Shown in pieces: positions 43,676 through 51,305 of a stretch of 64,000 nucleotides of DNA (within the stretch, counting starts at the first letter, position 1; each line of letters opens with the position of its first letter). Source of the stretch: JBECKX01 sp964468475 (GTDB taxonomy: Bacteria; Zixibacteria; MSB-5A5; CAIYYT01); contig CAYXUL010000005.1 of assembly GCA_964468475.1 (NCBI GenBank), positions 1 through 64,000 of the forward strand, read 5' to 3'. A program made the translations under genes and the position numbers. The notes beneath the pieces were generated by a model that had not been told where the DNA came from, did no database searches, and saw nothing but the letters and a program-made list of their open reading frames with translations.

Positions 43676-43902
43676 GTCAATCCTTTCGGCTGATAATAGA
43701 TTTTCTCGTTGTTTAGTAGGGACATGCTATTAACGTGTATTATTCAGCACTGTTCCCTGGTATATTGGAGAATGTAGCACCCCAAAGTCGTACATTGTTT
43801 TCTTCCTGAATTGCGCATTCGACATATGGCTGTGTTAAAGAAGCGCCCAACGACGGGTAACTAGATTATTAGAAAACACAAATCAGGAGATTTCCGTATG
43901 CT

Positions 43903-44002
43903 NNNNNNNNNNNNNNNNNNNNNNNNNNNNNNNNNNNNNNNNNNNNNNNNNNNNNNNNNNNNNNNNNNNNNNNNNNNNNNNNNNNNNNNNNNNNNNNNNN
44001 NN
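43903..44002. other. Assembly gap of 100 N
   Basis: The 100 N are probably a scaffold placeholder of unknown true length. Just before the gap, AGGAG and an ATG at 43898 mark a gene start. Just after it, an SRPBCC-type frame is already open. They may or may not belong to one gene. Confidence 0.98.
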
Positions 44003-44470
44003 GGCCGCTATCCGGCGGAGCAATCGGACAGAGAACTTGTTAAGGAGGCCGTAGTCAAATGTACTCCTGCGACTGCCTGGCGGAAGTGGACTACCAACGA
44101 AGGTGTTCGCAGCTTCTTCTCACCGAACACAAATGTCGAACTCAGGGTAGGGGGACCGTACGAGATTTATTTCGATATGTCAGCGCCCCCGGGTGAACGA
44201 GGCAGCGAGGATTGTCGCATCCTCTCATATCTCCCTGAACGCATGCTCTCCTTCGAGTGGAACGCGCCTCCGCAGTTTGGCCCTCTCAGACAAATCAAAA
44301 CGCGCGTCGTCATCACTTTTGAAGCGATGGGAAATGACTCAACGAAAGTTACTCTTCATCATGTCGGCTGGGGTGTAGATAAGGGCTGGAACGAAATCTA
44401 TGACTACTTCGATCACGCCTGGGGATTAGTAATGGATAGCTTCAGCAAGAGCATCGCCGAAGAAAACTGA
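44003..44470 (+). CDS. SRPBCC (AHA1/CalC-like) domain protein, 5' end lost in gap
   Basis: The remaining 155 residues form a nearly complete START-like domain: RELVKEAVVKCTPATAWRKW, then TTNEGVRSFFSPNTNVELRV, GGPYEIYF, and the C-terminal helix DYFDHAWGLVMDSFSKSIAE. The AHA1/CalC branch binds hydrophobic ligands or chaperones, and the ligand is unknown here. An ATG with AGGAG at 43898, before the N run, is a candidate start, possibly of a signal peptide. The gap makes the N-terminus uncertain. Confidence 0.85.
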   Translation, partial: GRYPAEQSDRELVKEAVVKCTPATAWRKWTTNEGVRSFFSPNTNVELRVGGPYEIYFDMSAPPGERGSEDCRILSYLPERMLSFEWNAPPQFGPLRQIKTRVVITFEAMGNDSTKVTLHHVGWGVDKGWNEIYDYFDHAWGLVMDSFSKSIAEEN

Positions 44471-44535
44471 TCTCACCCAGGAGCGACCTCAGTCGCGATC
44501 GCTGCGTTACCACGCCGTTGTGAGCATGCCATTGT

Positions 44536-44563
44536 GGCCGCCAGCAGTCCAAGTCTGGCGGCC
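44536..44563. repeat. Intergenic hairpin sharing its stem with 61905-61932
   Basis: GGCCGCCAG (44536-44544) pairs with CTGGCGGCC (44555-44563) around a 10-base loop. A flanking TGAGCA (44521-44526) can pair with TGCTCA (44582-44587). There is no T-run, so it is not a classic terminator. The rest of 44471-44718 shows only a likely glyA leader. Confidence 0.7.
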
Positions 44564-44718
44564 CGAGATGCGGCAGTCCGTGCTCATGAGATTCCACGAA
44601 TGGAAGTCCGCCTCCTAATCGCCACCCGTTTTCTGAAAAATTCCCTTTCTGGCAGCCGGCTTGATTCGGTATATATGTAGGTTGCTAAGCTGATAATACC
44701 GCTATGAGGAGTTAAAAT

Positions 44719-45993
44719 ATGTCATATCTGAAGCAGGTCGATCCCGAAATCTTTGAAGCGATCCAGGGAGAAACTCGCCGCCAGAACAAGAAAATAGAGC
44801 TGATCGCCTCAGAGAATTTTGTCTCCAGGGCTGTTTTAGAGGCTGCCGGCGGGGTGATGACCAACAAATACGCAGAAGGATACCCGAATCGCCGCTACTA
44901 CGGCGGCTGCGAGTATGTCGATGTTGCTGAGAGCCTGGCGCGCAGCCGTGCCAAGGAGCTTTTCGATGCCGAGCATGCCAATGTCCAGCCGCATTCCGGA
45001 TCGCAAGCCAACATGGCGGTGTATTTCACCGTTCTCAAACCGGGCGACACCATTCTCGGCATGAGCCTGGCGCATGGTGGTCATCTTACGCATGGGCACC
45101 CTCTCAACTTCTCAGGCTTTCTTTTCAACGTCGCCGATTACGAAGTCGACAAGGAGACAGAGACAATCGACTACGACGCGTTGCGCAAGAAAGCTATTGC
45201 GACAAAACCGAAGATGATCATTGCCGGAGCATCGGCTTACCCCCGCACTCTTGATTTTCCCAAATTCCGTGAGATCGCCGACGAAGTCGGCGCCGTCCTC
45301 ATGGTCGACATGGCACATATTGCCGGATTGATCGCCGTTGGCCTGCATCCATCCCCTGTGCCGTACGCGGATTTTGTCACCACTACGACACACAAAACTT
45401 TGCGCGGACCACGCGGCGGCATGATCCTGTGTAAGAAGAAATACCGCAAAGATCTCGACCGCATGGTCATGCCGGGTATTCAGGGTGGGCCGCTGATGCA
45501 CATCATCGCCGCCAAGGCAGTCGCCCTCAAAGAAGCGATGCAGCCAGACTTCAAAGAGTATCAGAAACAAATACTCGCTAATGCTAGGGCAATGGCATCC
45601 ACTTTCGTTGATAAAGGTTATCACGTCGTTTCCGGCGGTACCGATACGCATTTGATGCTGCTCTCATTCGTGGAGCGCGGCTTGACGGGCAAGCAGGTGG
45701 AAGAGGCTCTCGATCAGGCGGGGATCACCACCAATAAGAATACGGTGCCGTTCGACCCGCAGCCGCCGCTGGTGACGTCCGGTATCCGAATCGGCACGCC
45801 CGCCGTGACCACACGGGGAATGAAGGAAGCGGATGTAAAGCAAGTTGCCGGCTTTATCGATAGGGTGATAAACAATCTTGAAAAGAGTGACACCCTTACT
45901 GAAGTGAAGGCTGACGTTGAAGCGCTTTGTGATCGATTCCCTCTTTACGAGGAGCTGATCGACGAAGAAGCCGGCTCGCCGGTGGCATCGTAA
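44719..45993 (+). CDS. glyA: Serine hydroxymethyltransferase
   Basis: This 424-residue PLP enzyme converts serine and tetrahydrofolate to glycine and methylene-tetrahydrofolate, the substrate of FolD encoded at 4578. Signatures are IELIASENFVSRAVLEAAGG, TNKYAEGYPNRRYYGGCEYVD, VQPHSGSQANMAVYF, and the PLP-lysine site VTTTTHKTLRGPRGG. The ATG has TGAGGAG upstream. It heads a dense same-strand run with the DUF77 protein 28 bases downstream, and then CutA, SAM hydrolase and NrdR. Confidence 0.98.
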   Translation: MSYLKQVDPEIFEAIQGETRRQNKKIELIASENFVSRAVLEAAGGVMTNKYAEGYPNRRYYGGCEYVDVAESLARSRAKELFDAEHANVQPHSGSQANMAVYFTVLKPGDTILGMSLAHGGHLTHGHPLNFSGFLFNVADYEVDKETETIDYDALRKKAIATKPKMIIAGASAYPRTLDFPKFREIADEVGAVLMVDMAHIAGLIAVGLHPSPVPYADFVTTTTHKTLRGPRGGMILCKKKYRKDLDRMVMPGIQGGPLMHIIAAKAVALKEAMQPDFKEYQKQILANARAMASTFVDKGYHVVSGGTDTHLMLLSFVERGLTGKQVEEALDQAGITTNKNTVPFDPQPPLVTSGIRIGTPAVTTRGMKEADVKQVAGFIDRVINNLEKSDTLTEVKADVEALCDRFPLYEELIDEEAGSPVAS

Positions 45994-46021
45994 TGGCAAA
46001 TCGCGGTGAGGAGGTTGTATC

Positions 46022-46333
46022 ATGCTGGTAGAATTCTCGATGGTACCTATGAAAGGCAGCGACTCAATTTCCGCTGATGTCGCGACGATCATCGACCTGA
46101 TTGACAAGTCCGGCCTGAAGTATCGCACCCACGCTATGGGCACATTGATCGAAGGCTCCTGGGACGAATGCATGAGTCTTATCAGGCAGTGCCACGACAA
46201 GCTGCGCAGCAGCGCACCGCGCGTCTACACCAGGATCGCCATCGATGACCGTGAAGGCGGCAAGAGCACGATGGGGCGGAAACTTGATTCGGTCAGAGAG
46301 AAACTCGGGCGCGACTTCAACCGGGAGAGCTGA
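46022..46333 (+). CDS. MTH1187/thiamine-binding-type small protein (DUF77)
   Basis: This 103-residue protein has GAGGAGG upstream of its ATG. The pattern MLVEFSMVPMKGSDSISADV, KSGLKYRTHAMGTLIEGSWDECM, and RVYTRIAIDDREGG matches the MTH1187/YkoF-like family, which binds thiamine in some members. Its stop codon overlaps the next ATG by one base, so it is probably translationally coupled to cutA. Confidence 0.9.
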   Translation: MLVEFSMVPMKGSDSISADVATIIDLIDKSGLKYRTHAMGTLIEGSWDECMSLIRQCHDKLRSSAPRVYTRIAIDDREGGKSTMGRKLDSVREKLGRDFNRES

Positions 46334-46647
46334 TGCCGCAGCCTGCCATCTACCTGACCACCTGTGACAACGAAGAGACCGCTGACAAGATTTCCGCTGA
46401 GCTGGTGGAAAACAACCTGGCGGCGTGTGTTAATGTTGTCTCTCCGGTCAAGTCAACCTATCGCTGGGAGGGCAAACTGAACGTAACGAAAGAATGGCTT
46501 CTCGTGATTAAATCCGTCAGAGAACATCACGACACCATTTATGAACAAATCCGCAAGCTCTCCGGCTACGTTCTGCCGGAGCTTATCGCCGTTGATATTA
46601 CCGGTGGCTCCCCTGAATATCTCGAATGGCTAATCAAAGAAACTTGA
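46333..46647 (+). CDS. cutA: Divalent-cation tolerance protein CutA
   Basis: This 104-residue protein is normal for CutA, a very stable trimer linked to copper tolerance. Motifs are YLTTCDNEETADKISAELVENNLAACVNVV, SPVKSTYRWEGK, and TGGSPEYLEWL at the C-terminus. It overlaps the preceding stop by one base and precedes the SAM hydrolase by 22 bases. Confidence 0.95.
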   Translation: MPQPAIYLTTCDNEETADKISAELVENNLAACVNVVSPVKSTYRWEGKLNVTKEWLLVIKSVREHHDTIYEQIRKLSGYVLPELIAVDITGGSPEYLEWLIKET

Positions 46648-46669
46648 ACTTCCGCACGTCTACCATAGC

Positions 46670-47449
46670 ATGAGAACGGTTGCACTCCTCACCGATTTTG
46701 GTGACTCCGACAGCTTTGTGGGAATGATGAAAGGGACGATGCTCAAGATCGCACCGGGTTTGACGATCATTGACATGACCCATCACATCGAGTCATTCAA
46801 TATTCGTTCCGCCGCATTCATCCTCGAACGCTCTCTCATACATTATCCCGCCGAATCGGTATTTACCGTCGTGGTCGATCCCGGCGTGGGCAGCGAGCGA
46901 AAGATCATTGCTGCCAGGGCAGGGGAGTACTTTTTCGTGGCGCCCGACAACGGTGTCCTCTGCTATGCGCTGCAGAGGTTCAATGAGCGATTGATAGTAT
47001 CCGTAGAGAATAACGAGCTTCTTCCGCCCGATCCGAGCACAACTTTCCACGGGCGAGACATCATGGCTCCCGCCGCAGCCCTTCTTGCGACAGGCCTGGA
47101 GTTGGACAAGCTCGGACCCAGGTTGAATTCCTACTGCGTACTTCCTATCCCCAACCTGCTCAAGCGCGAAAACCATGTGATCGGCGAGATCATGTATGTC
47201 GACAAGTTCGGGAATATGATCAGCAATATCACAAAAGATGATTTGCCTCCGGTCGATGAAAATCGTAAGCTGAAATGCATTGTCGGGGACGGCAACATCG
47301 CCGCCTTTGCCGAGAGCTATTCCGCCGGCAAGGGATTGTCAGCGATCATTTCCGGCTTTGAGACGGTAGAGGTCTTCATCAATCAGGGAAATGCTGCCGC
47401 CCAGTTCAGCAACCCGGTTGGGATGCCTCTCGCGGTGGAGATTGAATAG
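46670..47449 (+). CDS. SAM hydroxide adenosyltransferase (DUF62 family)
   Basis: This 259-residue protein resembles the DUF62/fluorinase superfamily: VALLTDFGDSDSFVGMMKGT at the start, IDMTHHIESFNIRSAAFIL, VVVDPGVGSERKIIAARAG, and YVDKFGNMISNI in the C-terminal domain. The majority members hydrolyse S-adenosylmethionine to adenosine and methionine with water. The fluorinases and chlorinases form a small halogenating branch. I read hydroxide use as most likely, but have not checked the water-activating residues in detail. nrdR follows after 12 bases. Confidence 0.9.
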   Translation: MRTVALLTDFGDSDSFVGMMKGTMLKIAPGLTIIDMTHHIESFNIRSAAFILERSLIHYPAESVFTVVVDPGVGSERKIIAARAGEYFFVAPDNGVLCYALQRFNERLIVSVENNELLPPDPSTTFHGRDIMAPAAALLATGLELDKLGPRLNSYCVLPIPNLLKRENHVIGEIMYVDKFGNMISNITKDDLPPVDENRKLKCIVGDGNIAAFAESYSAGKGLSAIISGFETVEVFINQGNAAAQFSNPVGMPLAVEIE

Positions 47450-47461
47450 GAGTATGTAAAA

Positions 47462-47911
47462 GTGCGCTGCCCGTTTTGCGGGGAAGATTCCGACAAAGTG
47501 ATCGATTCGCGCCTGGTGCAGGACGGCAACGCCGTTCGCCGTCGTCGCCAATGCCAGGCGTGCAACGAACGCTTTACTACCTATGAATATATCGAGCGTG
47601 TGGCGCTGCAGGTCATCAAGCATGATGATCGCCGCGAACCCTACGACCGCACCAAGCTAATGAAAGGAGTCGAGATCGCGCTGGCTAAACGGCCGATTTC
47701 CACAAAGCAGCTAATGGCGCTTGTCGAGGATGTCGAAAGCGAACTGTTCAAGATGTCCAAGTCCGAGGTCTCTTCCAAGCTGATCGGCGAGCTGGTGATG
47801 GATCGTCTGCGTGAGCTGGATGAGATCGCCTATGTCCGCTTCGCCTCCGTCTACCGTAAGTTCCGCGACAAAACCGAGTTCGTGGACGAACTGAAAAACC
47901 TGCTGGAATAG
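47462..47911 (+). CDS. nrdR: Transcriptional repressor NrdR
   Basis: The GTG at 47462 is supported by AGGAG upstream and by the family N-terminus MRCPFCG. A four-cysteine zinc ribbon (CPFC and CQAC) is followed by RRRQCQACNERFTTYEYIE and the ATP-cone domain (KHDDRREPYDRTKLMKGVEI, and then FASVYRKFRD). NrdR senses dATP/ATP and represses ribonucleotide reductase genes. No nrd gene is in the window. 149 residues, standard. Confidence 0.97.
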   Translation: MRCPFCGEDSDKVIDSRLVQDGNAVRRRRQCQACNERFTTYEYIERVALQVIKHDDRREPYDRTKLMKGVEIALAKRPISTKQLMALVEDVESELFKMSKSEVSSKLIGELVMDRLRELDEIAYVRFASVYRKFRDKTEFVDELKNLLE

Positions 47912-47923
47912 CCCGCTCCAACT

Positions 47924-48682
47924 ATGGCTCCCAATAATTCCGAAGAAGATACTGCCTTTAAGGACATGCCGTTCCTCGAGCATGTCGAGGAACTGCGTCG
48001 CAGGCTGATCAAGATAATTGTCAGCATCCTGGTGCTGGGTATTGCGGCCTATCTGTTTTCTGATCATCTGGTGACCTATCTCGTCAAGCCCGTGGGAACG
48101 GTCTACTTCCGTCAGCCGACAGGCGCCTTCATGATTAGAGTCAAAGTGGCGTTCTTTGCCGGGTTGATTTTGTCGATCCCGGTTGTTCTTTACCAGTTCT
48201 GGATGTTTGTAATCCCCGGTCTCTATAAACGCGAGATTAACTTCTTGCTACCCGTGACAGTCCTCGGAACTTTGTTCTTCTTTGGCGGCACCGCCTTTTG
48301 CTTCTTCCTGATTCTCCCCAATGCGCTAACCTTTCTGAAAGAATTCGGAACCGAGAACGTTAAACCGCTGCTGGACGTCTCCGACTACTTTTCGTTCGTC
48401 TTCTGGATGTGCATCGCCTTCGGAGCAGTTTTTCAGCTGCCGATCGTGGCCTTTTTCCTGGGGCGTCTTGGTATTGTTTCTTCAACTATGCTTGCCCGCG
48501 GACGTCGCTACGCGCTCGTAATCATTCTTGTCGTGGCCGCGCTGATCACTCCCACGCCTGATGCCATTACGATGTCGCTCCTTGCGGCACCGCTTTACAT
48601 ACTCTACGAAGTTTCCATTATTGTAGTGCGCATTACGGGCAAAGAACGTGCGAAGGTTGTGGTCGAGGACGACGATCACTGA
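47924..48682 (+). CDS. tatC: Twin-arginine translocase subunit TatC
   Basis: This 252-residue protein has six predicted membrane helices. PFLEHVEELRRRLIKIIVSI is the conserved N-terminal signature with the acidic residues that contact the twin-arginine signal. SIPVVLYQFWMFVIPGLYKRE and LITPTPDAITMSLLAAPLYI follow. TatC recognises folded cargo at the membrane. No TatA gene is visible nearby, so it is encoded elsewhere. It starts 12 bases after nrdR. Confidence 0.97.
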   Translation: MAPNNSEEDTAFKDMPFLEHVEELRRRLIKIIVSILVLGIAAYLFSDHLVTYLVKPVGTVYFRQPTGAFMIRVKVAFFAGLILSIPVVLYQFWMFVIPGLYKREINFLLPVTVLGTLFFFGGTAFCFFLILPNALTFLKEFGTENVKPLLDVSDYFSFVFWMCIAFGAVFQLPIVAFFLGRLGIVSSTMLARGRRYALVIILVVAALITPTPDAITMSLLAAPLYILYEVSIIVVRITGKERAKVVVEDDDH

Positions 48683-48763
48683 TCCACTTTTTGATTGGGC
48701 ATCTGTGCGCGCCCTCTTATATTTGCCGCACATTTGCTGGCTTAGTCCTGAATACATGAACTC

Positions 48764-50218
48764 ATGAAATTTCTTTCACTCATAGCCGTTCTTTCATTGG
48801 CGCTTTCAGCCCAGGGCGCAATACGTCCATCGGACAACTATGCCCCCGGCGATACGGTTCAATTCAGCATCTCACGGCAGGGCAAAGCAATTGGTTCTGA
48901 AACTGCTGTTTGTCTGGGAAAGCAGTGGGTGGAGGCAACGCAGGAAACTCTCTATGTCTTCAGCATGGAAACCAATTCCGTACTTGAGCACGGCGGTAGA
49001 GCCCTTGATACGAAATTTACCAGCAAAGCCTGTTATCTGGGCAACGGTCTGCCTCGCTACTACGAGTATACCCTCAAGCTAATGAATGCAACCGTTAGCC
49101 AGTATGGTACTTTCTCACCACAAGGCTACTCGGGGGTTACTACGAGATTCGGTGTTCGGGAGCCCTTTAATCTTCCTCTCAAGAAATGGCCGATACTTTT
49201 TGACAACAGCTTCGCTATGCAGTGGGAGCTCGCCATGTACCTGCTGAATCTCCCACCCGGTGATTCAGCCAGTACTAACGCTGTTATTCCACAGCTTAAC
49301 CAGATGATGCCGGTACGCATCATCTCTCGACCGAATCAAGTTATGCGTTTTGAAGGCGAAAATGTATCCGTAAAGGTTCTCGACCTGGTGGACTTGAATC
49401 AGGTTCTCTATATAGCTCAGGATGGAAAGCTCCTGCGCGCCGTTGACCCAAAACAGAACATAGTCGTGCAACGAGTCAAAACGGGCACCGTAGCCCAAGT
49501 GGAGAGACCCTCGTTTTGGGGCACTATTGAGAACAGAGCCGGCCCCTATGCGTTGCTGCTGCTTTTCTCGCTGGCGTGTGCTGCAATTCTCGGCTGGCGA
49601 CACGAACTCCGATTCGATGCGCTGGCACTATTTATCGTCGGCGCTCTCCTGTACTGGGGGTCCTTGAAACTACTGGAGCCATTGCAGCAAGCCTATTTCA
49701 GCTTTACGATCAACCCTCAATCACCATCGTCGAACATTTACATGACCCTGTTGGGCTCTGCGCTGTTATTCGCAATTGTAGAGCAGATCGCTATCCTGAT
49801 TCCGACCTTGATAGCGTTCCTGCTGCCCTACAAGAAAAGGCTGGCCGTCTGCATCGCCATTGGTGCCGCGTGCGGCGCCGGTTTTGGGCTCATGCAGGCC
49901 ATAAATCTGACGGGCTTCACGGCCTCCGGAGCCGCAGTTTCAGGGCAACTTCTTGTGCAGAAACTTGGACTGATAGGAATCAGCGCCGGCTGCGGCGCTT
50001 TCTTCGGGCTATTCCTCGGAGGCAAAGCGGGGTTCTGGTTCTATCTGATCCCGGTCGGGATCAAGGGACTCCAGAACTGGCTGGCGGCATTCGTTCAGAA
50101 GGGCAGCTTGAGCGAAGGCGAGTATATCGTTGTAACACTTTTGGTTGCAGGCTTGACGCTATTTCTTTTTTATTGGCTCAGGTTTACCAGGTTCGCCGTC
50201 GATAAGAAAAGAAGATAA
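48764..50218 (+). CDS. Exported N-terminal domain fused to a multi-helix membrane domain
   Basis: A 484-residue two-part protein. A signal peptide (MKFLSLIAVLSLALSAQGA) leads to a beta-rich periplasmic domain of about 220 residues, resembling in layout the DUF3108-type lipoprotein-like fold (FSISRQGKAIGSETAVCLGK, KFTSKACYLGNGLPRYYEYT). From about residue 265 there are some eight membrane helices. One, FAIVEQIAILIPTLIAFLLP, has a Glu pair position like the PrsW/YhfC membrane peptidases but as EQ, not EE. A protease role is therefore only a possibility. It is an isolated gene, and I do not recognise the whole protein. Confidence 0.72.
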   Translation: MKFLSLIAVLSLALSAQGAIRPSDNYAPGDTVQFSISRQGKAIGSETAVCLGKQWVEATQETLYVFSMETNSVLEHGGRALDTKFTSKACYLGNGLPRYYEYTLKLMNATVSQYGTFSPQGYSGVTTRFGVREPFNLPLKKWPILFDNSFAMQWELAMYLLNLPPGDSASTNAVIPQLNQMMPVRIISRPNQVMRFEGENVSVKVLDLVDLNQVLYIAQDGKLLRAVDPKQNIVVQRVKTGTVAQVERPSFWGTIENRAGPYALLLLFSLACAAILGWRHELRFDALALFIVGALLYWGSLKLLEPLQQAYFSFTINPQSPSSNIYMTLLGSALLFAIVEQIAILIPTLIAFLLPYKKRLAVCIAIGAACGAGFGLMQAINLTGFTASGAAVSGQLLVQKLGLIGISAGCGAFFGLFLGGKAGFWFYLIPVGIKGLQNWLAAFVQKGSLSEGEYIVVTLLVAGLTLFLFYWLRFTRFAVDKKRR

Positions 50219-50346
50219 ATTAGGACATTTTTACCTTTTTTGCTTGCTCTGACTCCAAACGCTCATATATTTGTCGACGATGTGAGGCTTAACTTGTTAA
50301 ACTAGAAAGCGCATCAACATCACGTTGTCGCTGGAGGTATGTTAAT

Positions 50347-50532
50347 ATGGCTATGAAAATCACCGATGAATGCACCGCTTGCGGGCTCTGTTTACCAGAA
50401 TGCCCCAACGAGGCAATTGACGAAGGTGACATCTACGTGGTAGATCCAAACAAGTGTGACGAATGCGAGAGCGTCGGCGGTGATTCCCGCTGCGTCGCTA
50501 TCTGTCCGATTGATTGTATCGAAAAGGCGTAG
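50347..50532 (+). CDS. Ferredoxin with two 4Fe-4S clusters
   Basis: This 61-residue protein carries two Cys motifs, CTACGLCLPECPNE near residue 9 and CDECESVGGDSRCVAICPID near residue 38. The second has the long insert seen in YfhL-type and Alvin-type ferredoxins. GGAGG sits eight bases upstream of the ATG. It is an electron carrier, with partner unknown. It is followed by a perfect terminator, so it is a monocistron. Confidence 0.95.
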   Translation: MAMKITDECTACGLCLPECPNEAIDEGDIYVVDPNKCDECESVGGDSRCVAICPIDCIEKA

Positions 50533-50563
50533 TCACGCTGAGTTCGTTTGTATTAGTATCATG

Positions 50564-50595
50564 AGACGCCGTAGTACTACGGCGTCTTTTTTTGT
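50564..50595 (+). terminator. Rho-independent terminator after the ferredoxin gene
   Basis: AGACGCCGTAG (50564-50574) and CTACGGCGTCT (50577-50587) form a near-perfect palindrome followed by at least eight T residues. It begins 32 bases after the ferredoxin stop. Confidence 0.93.
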
Positions 50596-50675
50596 GCCAA
50601 TCGACCTTCAAAGACCATATTCTAAGTGGAAGACAATCTTTAAGAGAAGGTCTATAACTTGAGCGGTGGAGGAAT

Positions 50676-50888
50676 ATGTTTACGGGAAAGCAAATTCTGA
50701 TAATCGTTCTGATCGTGATTACCGCCATCCTGCTGATTCAAAACAGCTACAGTGTCTCGATTCACTTCACATTCTTTAACATCTATCTCCCACTGTCCGT
50801 ACTGCTGCTGATCGTACTTGGCATCGGTATCACGTTTGGATTCTGGCTCGACAGGCGCACAGAGCGTGGCAAACAAAAGAAAGTTTGA
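50676..50888 (+). CDS. LapA-like (DUF1049) membrane protein
   Basis: This 70-residue protein has GGTGGAGG upstream. Two hydrophobic segments flank a short loop (QILIIVLIVITAILLIQNSY and LSVLLLIVLGIGITFGFWLD). The pattern is that of the LapA/DUF1049 domain, which in E. coli works with LapB in lipopolysaccharide assembly. Its end overlaps the archease start by 23 bases in another frame, so the two are translationally linked. Confidence 0.85.
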   Translation: MFTGKQILIIVLIVITAILLIQNSYSVSIHFTFFNIYLPLSVLLLIVLGIGITFGFWLDRRTERGKQKKV

Positions 50889-51303
50889 ATTTCTCGAAGA
50901 CATTGCTACTGCGGATGCTGCCTTTGTTGCTTACGGTGCTGATCTGGCCGAATTACTGCAGAACGCGGCGACGGCTCTCTTTGCAGTCATGGCGGAGCCG
51001 GGGCTGGTCGGCAACGATGTAACTCGCCGCTTGAAAGTGACGGGAGCCGATCGTGAAGAACTGCTCTACAACTGGCTTGCGGAACTCGTCTATCTGAAGG
51101 ATGTTCGTTCCGAGCTTTACAACAGCTTTGAAATATCTCTCGTAGGCGACACTCCAATTCGCTTGAGCGCAGTCGTCAAAGGCACTCCGATTACAAATCT
51201 TAAGGAGCAAACCGGCTGCGACGTGAAAGCAGTCACCTATCATCGACTCGTGATCGAAGAGTCTGATGGAGGCTTGAAAGCAACAGTCGTACTGGACATT
51301 TGA
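50866..51303 (+). CDS. Archease
   Basis: The start is set to a GTG at 50866 giving MANKRKFEFLEDIATADAAF, which matches the family start (near FEFLEHTADVGF). A longer frame to 50818 adds residues without family match. The 145-residue protein has the archease core YGADLAELLQNAATALFAVM, REELLYNWLAELVYL, and DVKAVTYHRL near the end. The metal-binding Asp expected in the TAD segment is present as ATADAAF. Archease speeds guanylylation of RtcB, which starts three bases after the archease stop, and this is the conserved genomic pairing. Confidence 0.93.
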   Translation: MANKRKFEFLEDIATADAAFVAYGADLAELLQNAATALFAVMAEPGLVGNDVTRRLKVTGADREELLYNWLAELVYLKDVRSELYNSFEISLVGDTPIRLSAVVKGTPITNLKEQTGCDVKAVTYHRLVIEESDGGLKATVVLDI

Positions 51304-51305
51304 TA

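Noticed and set aside
44471..44718. Possible glycine riboswitch before glyA
   Set aside because: Looked for the conserved tandem aptamer cores and did not find them. Only a hairpin without known ligand core is seen.
45112..45651. 179-residue minus-strand open frame inside glyA
   Set aside because: Codon-bias shadow of glyA, with no start signal or domain.
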